From positions 1,510,473 through 1,574,472 of the forward strand of contig KB445797.1 of NCBI GenBank assembly GCA_000320605.2: DNA of 64,000 nucleotides, given 5' to 3'. A program made the translations under genes and the position numbers. Origin of the DNA: Gelatoporia subvermispora B (Eukaryota; Basidiomycota; Agaricomycetes; Polyporales; Gelatoporiaceae). The notes under the pieces were generated by a model that saw only the letters and a program-made list of their open reading frames with translations, did not search any database and was not told the DNA's origin. Of this stretch, positions 58,983 to 64,000 are shown piece by piece (the first letter of the stretch is position 1; every line of letters starts with the position of its first letter).

Positions 58983-60135
58983 TCATGTGCTACTCGCCTT
59001 CGCGAAGAACTGGTCGTCTGCCAGAATACGGACACCAATGGCGGCCAGCGTCTTCGACACATCCAACGTAGCGTTGTGGGCTTCGATTGTCTTCGCTGCG
59101 GAAGTGAACGCGGGTGTATGGTTGCCACCATCCTTCTCAGTCGGAATGCCTGATGGTTCGGTGAGTTGGGAGTCACATTGAACGTAACTAATGCTAGCAG
59201 TTAACCGTGAACTTACCATACCCAGGATGTAATGACGGCAGGGCTTTGCAAAAAAAATCGTCAGATGAGCAGGTCTGACAGAGACATGATTACACTTACC
59301 ATATGTAACATTGCCCTGTTCGCCTCATTAGCGTCAAAACGGTGGAACTACAAATGACGGCACTGACGAAATCTGTTGATGCACTCCCGATGCCGTATGC
59401 ATAGTCAACAGGGCCGTAGCGATTCTCAAAGATGGCGCCAAACTCATCTTCTATATATATCGTCAATACTCAGATCGTAGAAACCCATATTTTCTTCACG
59501 TACCCAGCGCTTCGTTTTGTCTCAGATCGAGGACTGCGCCCTTGAGATGAGGTTCAATCTTGCACCCGGTAGCTAGTGCTGCAGCTCTGGGATATATGTA
59601 AGTTGTACCGGTACCTCCTTGGCTCTATGAAGAGCACATACTGGAAGCATGCCATGACTCGTTTCACGGTCGCCATCATCTCTGCACGAGTCGGCGCTCG
59701 AACATACCAGCTATATCAAGGGGTTCTAGTTCAGCGATCTTGACGGCCATTATCAACACCTCACGTCATCTTCGCGTAGTCTGGTATGACTAGACGAGCG
59801 AACATAATGAATTGAGTGGCATTGAATAATCAATGTCGGGAGGTACATGAACATACTGTTGGGCGTCCAATCTTTGCCTTCAAAGATGCCATGGACGCGG
59901 TGGCTCGGCTTCAACTGCTGTCGGAGAACTGAAATATTGGTGTATGCAAGTACCGCCGCGTCCAAAGCATTCTGTCCCTCCCATGGCGATAGCGCAGCAT
60001 GTGCGCTTACGTTGTATCGTTACTCAGTAAGCTTCAACGGAGAGGAAATCTCTTACGTGTGTCCGAAAAATTCGACCTCAATGGTCTGACGCGCAAGACA
60101 GCTATTCAAACTCGCCGAGTGCGGGGGTCCAGGAG
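58785..60135. repeat. Segmental duplication, copy 1 (full-length gene)
   Basis: About 1.35 kb that is clearly similar, in the same orientation, to 61438-62788. The match covers the 3' half of the M20 gene and its 3' flank. Similarity stops abruptly at GGGGGTCCAG on the right side of both copies. Confidence 0.88.
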
Positions 60136-60919
60136 CGGGATGGCACCTATGAGATTGCTTGCTGAATTCCGGTGGCGTCAGACGTTATTGGTCGTTGTCA
60201 CGTACATGAGGCAGACATCCATCCCCTCGTAGGCGCCACGGTCTATTAGGATGGCCTTTCCGCCGCCACCTTCTTCGGCTGCGATCGCAATGGTCTTAAT
60301 ACGCTATTAATTCTCAGGGACCGGTGGGCGAACCTGGCGTCCCAAGAAGAACAACGGTCCCGGAAATGTCATGCTTTTGCATTGCGGTCTTGACAGCGCA
60401 TGCTACTGCTACGCCAGCCATAGCTATGAGATTGTGTCCGCATGCATGGCCAATTCCTGGAAGGGCGTCCATCTCGGAATTCACACCAATATTGCGTCCT
60501 CCTGAGCCATGGGTAAACGTCGCGACCCATGCCGTCTCAAGGAGGTGATGTGGCGTCACTGAGAACCCTTGCTTCATCATGAAGTCTGTCAGGACATCAT
60601 GCGTACGACTGTGACATTGGGCGAGTTAAGCGAGTGCTCGGTGCGTTCAGCGCCAAGAACTGACTGTTCTTCAAACCGAAGTTCGGGGTGTTCTTCAAAG
60701 TGCGATCAGCTCGAGTGTAGCGTGTTCTCAGGGTGACGCACCGTGAATGTCCAGGTTGAGGCGCCTTAGATCATCGTCCAGAGATGTGATGACTTGTTCG
60801 ATTGTATCAAGAATCTCAGGCCGGTAGATAGACGCGCTCGTGTTCTTGACGGGGCTGCGCTCGTCTCCTAAGCGCCATAGGTCGTTGATATTCTGCACGA
60901 ATGGATTTGGAGGTGGCAT
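58983..60919 (-). CDS. M20-family dipeptidase/amidohydrolase (PM20D2-like)
   Basis: A metal-dependent hydrolase of peptide or acyl-amino-acid bonds in the family of PM20D2 and bacterial aminobenzoyl-glutamate hydrolase. From ATG 60919 (MPPPNPFVQNIND) the exons read HPELRFEEH and DVLTDFMMKQGFSVTPHHL. The metal site is NSEMDALPGIGHACGHNLIA and the catalytic Glu pair is in TPAEEGGGGKAIL. The dimerisation domain follows ([50 protein letters not shown]). The C-terminal part is FGAIFENRYGPVDYAYGIGS, STDFGNVTYALPSLHP and GGNHTPAFTSAAKTIEAH, with the last His as probable ligand. It ends FFAKASST-stop at 58983. About ten exons, all in phase, so the gene appears intact. A 5'-truncated copy lies upstream. 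Confidence 0.88.
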
Positions 60920-61437
60920 CGTACAATCCGAAGAGCCCAGATAACTTCGGATTAGTGGTTGCACGAATGGGTACTACGCGGAAGTGGACCTCAGCCCGGG
61001 AGCGCGCACCAAGCAAGTCTAGATGCGATGAGATTAGATTATCTCGTGACTCGAAGCTTCTCAAACTACAATATTCGTGCAGGAACGGCAACTCCAAGGA
61101 ATACAAGTACTATCACACTAGTACATACGGTCACCATAGACCTCCAACCCATCTCGCAGCAGATCTCTAGTCACAATGCTCCAGTCTGCGATGTGCGTCA
61201 TCCGTGGACTCCAACATGACCGAGCGGCTGAGCGCTGAGCGCTGAGCCTTGAAGTGGGCTCCGACGATCGCGATCTCGTTTGGCAGGAGGAAGGATATAA
61301 TTATGGCGATATCGCGCTTACAGTGTGACTTAAGACTTGAGGATGGTAGTCCAACTCCCAGGTGGACGATTTCGGCCTACAGGTGATGGGCTCTCTATGG
61401 TAACTTTTGGGTGCTATGGGTGATTTAAGGGAGCTTT
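60920..61437. other. Promoter region of the M20 gene
   Basis: 518 bp between the M20 start codon and the second copy of the duplicated segment. A short GCTGAGCGCT repeat lies near 61225-61250. No gene seen. Confidence 0.5.
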
Positions 61438-62788
61438 GACGCGGTCAAGAAGTTGTGTTGAAGTACATGTATGGATGCTTGACTTGCAATCATATCAGGC
61501 GTAAATCACTTTCGTTGCAAGTCTGCTCTACTCCTTTAAACCTACTTGTCGCGCCTCTTCTTCTCTAAGCTGACAATCCTCTTCGAATGTTCTCCTCACC
61601 TATATTTCTATGATTATCCCGACATGACTAGGACACCGCGTACTACTCGCCTTTTCGAAGAACTCATCATCTGCCAGGACACGGACGCCGGTGGCGGCCA
61701 GTGTCTTCGATACAGCCAACGTAGCGTGGTGAGCTTCGATTGTCTTCGATGCGGACGTGAACGCAGGTGTATGGTTGCCACCATCTTTCGCAGTTGGGAT
61801 GCCTGGTGGGCCGGTAAATTACGGGTCACATTGGTTGTAAGTAGTGCTAGCAGGACGCAGGATGCTCACCATACCCGGGATGTAATGACGGCAGAACTTG
61901 ACCACAGATCTGTTATATGAGCAGACTTGACAGAAATATGATTACACCTACCATACGAAACATTGCCCTGTTCGTTTCATTAGCATCGGTTCAATGGTAT
62001 TACAAGTACGGGACTGACGAAATCTGTGGATGCATTTCTGATACCGTAAGCATAGTCAACGGGGCCGTAGCGACTTTCAAATATGGCGCCGAAATTATTC
62101 CCTATTTCTCCTGTCGACCCTAACTTCGTAGAAAGACAGATCCTCTCCACCTACCCAGCGCTTCATTTTGTCTCAGGTCGAAGTATGCACCCTTGAGATA
62201 AGGTTCAATCTTGCACCCGGTGGCCAGTGCTGCGGCTCTGTGGCATATACAAGTTGTACCAGTCACTCCTTGGCCCTGTTAACCGCACGTACTGGAAGCA
62301 TGCCATGACTCGCTTTACGGTCGCCTCCAACTCTGCGCGAGTCGGTGCTCTAACATACCAGCTACATCATGAGATTCAAATTCAGCCATTACGAAGACCA
62401 TCATCAATATAGTAGCTCACGTCATCTTCGCGTAATCTGGTATAACTGCAAGAGCGAAGATAATTTGGTATTGAATGATCAATGACGAACAGCATGTTCA
62501 AGTTGACATACTATTGGGTGTCCAATTTTTGCCTTCAAAAATGCCATGGACGCGGTGGCTCGGCTTCAACTGCTGTCGGAGAACCGAAATATTGGTATAT
62601 GCAAGTACCGCCGCGTCCAGAGCATTCTGTCCCTCCCATGGCGATAGCGCAGCATGTGCGCTTACGGTGTATCGTCTTCAAGTAAGCGTTAACGGGCAGA
62701 AGACCACTCACGTGCGTCCAAAGAATTCGACCTCGATCGTCTGACGTGCAAGGCGGCTCTTCAAACTCGCCGAATGCGGGGGTCCAGG
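61438..62788. repeat. Segmental duplication, copy 2 (truncated gene)
   Basis: Direct repeat of 58785-60135 with scattered substitutions and small indels; exons are more similar than introns. The two copies are separated by about 1.3 kb. Confidence 0.88.
61600..62788 (-). pseudogene. 5'-truncated copy of the M20 dipeptidase gene
   Basis: The copy contains the equivalents of RQTIEVEFFG, the dimerisation domain ([20 protein letters not shown]), APTRAELEATVKRVMACFQ, FGAIFESRYGPVDYAYGI and GGNHTPAFTSASKTIEAH, with splice signals and frames largely kept. The 5' half with the metal-binding GHACGHN and the catalytic Glu pair is absent. The break lies at 62788, where the sequence passes into unrelated AT-rich DNA. 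The C-terminus reads through the position of the first copy's stop and ends about 14 codons later at 61600. Without the catalytic half it cannot be an enzyme. Conservation of frames suggests either a recent event or some retained role. Confidence 0.8.
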
Positions 62789-63115
62789 CCCAGTCAAAAG
62801 CCGCAAGTTTTAAATCGAGCTAGATATAGGTAGATCTAGTTATTTGACATAATAGAATTAAATCGCACCCCCCGGTTCTATACTCGAATTTCCTAGATAG
62901 AAACCTAGTCAAATCCAGTCCTTTCGAGCACAATATGACGAATCGAGTTCTGTCTAATTCCGGTCGAGTGAATGCTAATTGTCCGATGCCCTGCTCACGG
63001 CACTCGTGTCATGCTCGCTGTACTCGATTTGACTCGATTTGACTAGAGTTAAATCGATTTTATTCGTTCTAATCCGGTACTACACGTGATTATCCTGCCC
63101 ACGGAGCCCACCTAC
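62789..63115. other. AT-rich segment at the duplication breakpoint
   Basis: A sharp change of composition from coding-like to AT-rich DNA with short repeats (for example CTCGATTTGACTCGATTTGACT near 63025 and several TAGATCTAG/AAATCGA motifs). This looks like the end of a mobile element, but no gene or terminal repeat was identified. Confidence 0.4.
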
Positions 63116-63604
63116 GTAGTGCCCCCCGCACCGAGCCCGCCTCGCCGCCCGTCCTCCGTCGCGAGCCCGCCCACCGCTCGTCCGTCCTAGGCTCCCATCC
63201 GCCGTNNNNNNNNNNNNNNNNNNNNNNNNNNNNNNNNNNNNNNNNNNNNNNNNNNNNNNNNNNNNNNNNNNNNNNNNNNNNNNNNNNNNNNNNNNNNNNN
63301 NNNNNNNNNNNNNNNNNNNNNNNNNNNNNNNNNNNNNNNNNNNNNNNNNNNNNNNNNNNNNNNNNNNNNNNNNNNNNNNNNNNNNNNNNNNNNNNNNNNN
63401 NNNNNNNNNNNNNNNNNNNNNNNNNNNNNNNNNNNNNNNNNNNNNNNNNNNNNNNNNNNNNNNNNNNNNNNNNNNNNNNNNNNNNNNNNNNNNNNNNNNN
63501 NNNNNNNNNNNNNNNNNGTAGTGCCCCCGCACGAGCCCGCCTGCCGCCCGTCCTCCGTCGCGAGCCCGCCCACCGCTCGTCCGTCCTAGGCTCCCATCCG
63601 CCGT
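63116..63604. repeat. GC-rich minisatellite (unit about 88-90 bp) spanning the gap
   Basis: The sequence at 63116-63205 recurs almost unchanged at 63518-63604, directly on the other side of the N run. The differences are a few single-base indels. The unit itself contains a CGAGCCCGCC sub-repeat. The gap therefore probably hides more copies of a tandem array that the assembler could not resolve. Confidence 0.85.
63206..63517. other. Assembly gap (N run, 312 bases)
   Basis: Unknown bases inside the minisatellite. The true length of the array may differ from the 312 Ns. Confidence 0.99.
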
Positions 63605-64000
63605 CCTTGTGTTCCCCTCTACTACGCTCTATTAGCTTTCGAGCACTTGCCCCCCTAGTATGTCATTGCTCAGTTAATAGCCTGTAACAGGGTGTGTATG
63701 TGCGTACCTGGCGTCTGTAGCACTTGAACACGAGCTCTAGTTACGGCGGGAGCATTCGCGTATGCTGCGTAAGGTCTGGTACTCTCGCGTCAGAAAAGCA
63801 AGCAAAGGTCGTGAGGACACTCACGGTCTACTGTATACAGAGGAGCATCCGGAGACTGGCCAGAATGAAGAGGCACCAGTGCTATTGTGAATTAGATGAG
63901 TAGGTGAAGGCAAGAGGGAAAGAATGGTCGAGTCGACGACGAGACAGACCCTGCTTTTAAGTGACGACCAGGACAGGGAGGGAATTGGACATATGAGGTC
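63605..64000. other. Right end of window, nothing recognised
   Basis: About 400 bp with no supported ORF or repeat. It may hold the start region of a gene to the right. Confidence 0.4.

Overview
The window is nuclear DNA from a filamentous basidiomycete, most likely an agaricomycete and possibly a wood-decay polypore. The evidence is many short (about 45-60 bp) GT-AG introns, moderately GC-rich exons, a secreted protein with a fungal cellulose-binding module (CBM1), and protein sequences of basidiomycete type. The species cannot be fixed from the sequence. There are two assembly gaps (9475-10204 and 63206-63517). I see no operons, CRISPR arrays, rRNA or convincing tRNA genes.

Layout. 1-269 is the 3' end of an unrecognised gene. 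793-4749 holds two head-to-tail genes, GDP-L-fucose synthase and GDP-mannose 4,6-dehydratase, which together make the complete GDP-mannose to GDP-L-fucose pathway. 6056-6736 is a small orphan gene. 8180-9280 is degraded DNA with an internally deleted FAD-monooxygenase relic, running into the first gap. 11081-15196 is a Mug190-type SMP/C2 membrane-tether protein. 15958-18151 is a broken F-box gene. 18232-19194 encodes a secreted CBM1 protein with an unrecognised C-terminal domain. Then, all on the minus strand, come biotin-protein ligase (19849-21971), a monocarboxylate-type MFS transporter (22555-24232), an alpha/beta hydrolase (25264-26356) and the SWI/SNF subunit Snf5 (27898-33854).

A gene-poor stretch of about 5 kb (33855-38932) carries a degenerate tandem repeat, a small element with terminal inverted repeats and a 9-bp repeat. 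It is followed by a housekeeping block: CstF-64/Rna15 (38933-40576, plus), threonyl-tRNA synthetase (40750-43769, minus), Vps15 (44187-50026, minus), a small heat-shock protein (52049-52839, plus), a RING-finger protein (53468-55632, minus) and a triose-phosphate-transporter-family protein (56153-57874, plus). The right end contains an M20-family dipeptidase gene (58983-60919, minus) and a partial direct duplication of it (61438-62788) that lacks the catalytic 5' half. The copy abuts an AT-rich segment and a GC-rich minisatellite that spans the second gap.

The genes do not form one system. Only the GDP-fucose pair is a clear functional cluster. The most interesting signals are that pair, methionine-rich low-complexity tracts in Snf5, a probable dual-start (mitochondrial/cytosolic) ThrRS, a canonical EF-hand loop inside the Mug190 protein, an 11-nt microexon carrying a catalytic serine, GC-AG introns, and several young pseudogenes with readable lesions. 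All gene models come from manual splice-site reading without RNA or homology searches. Family names rest on recognised motifs.
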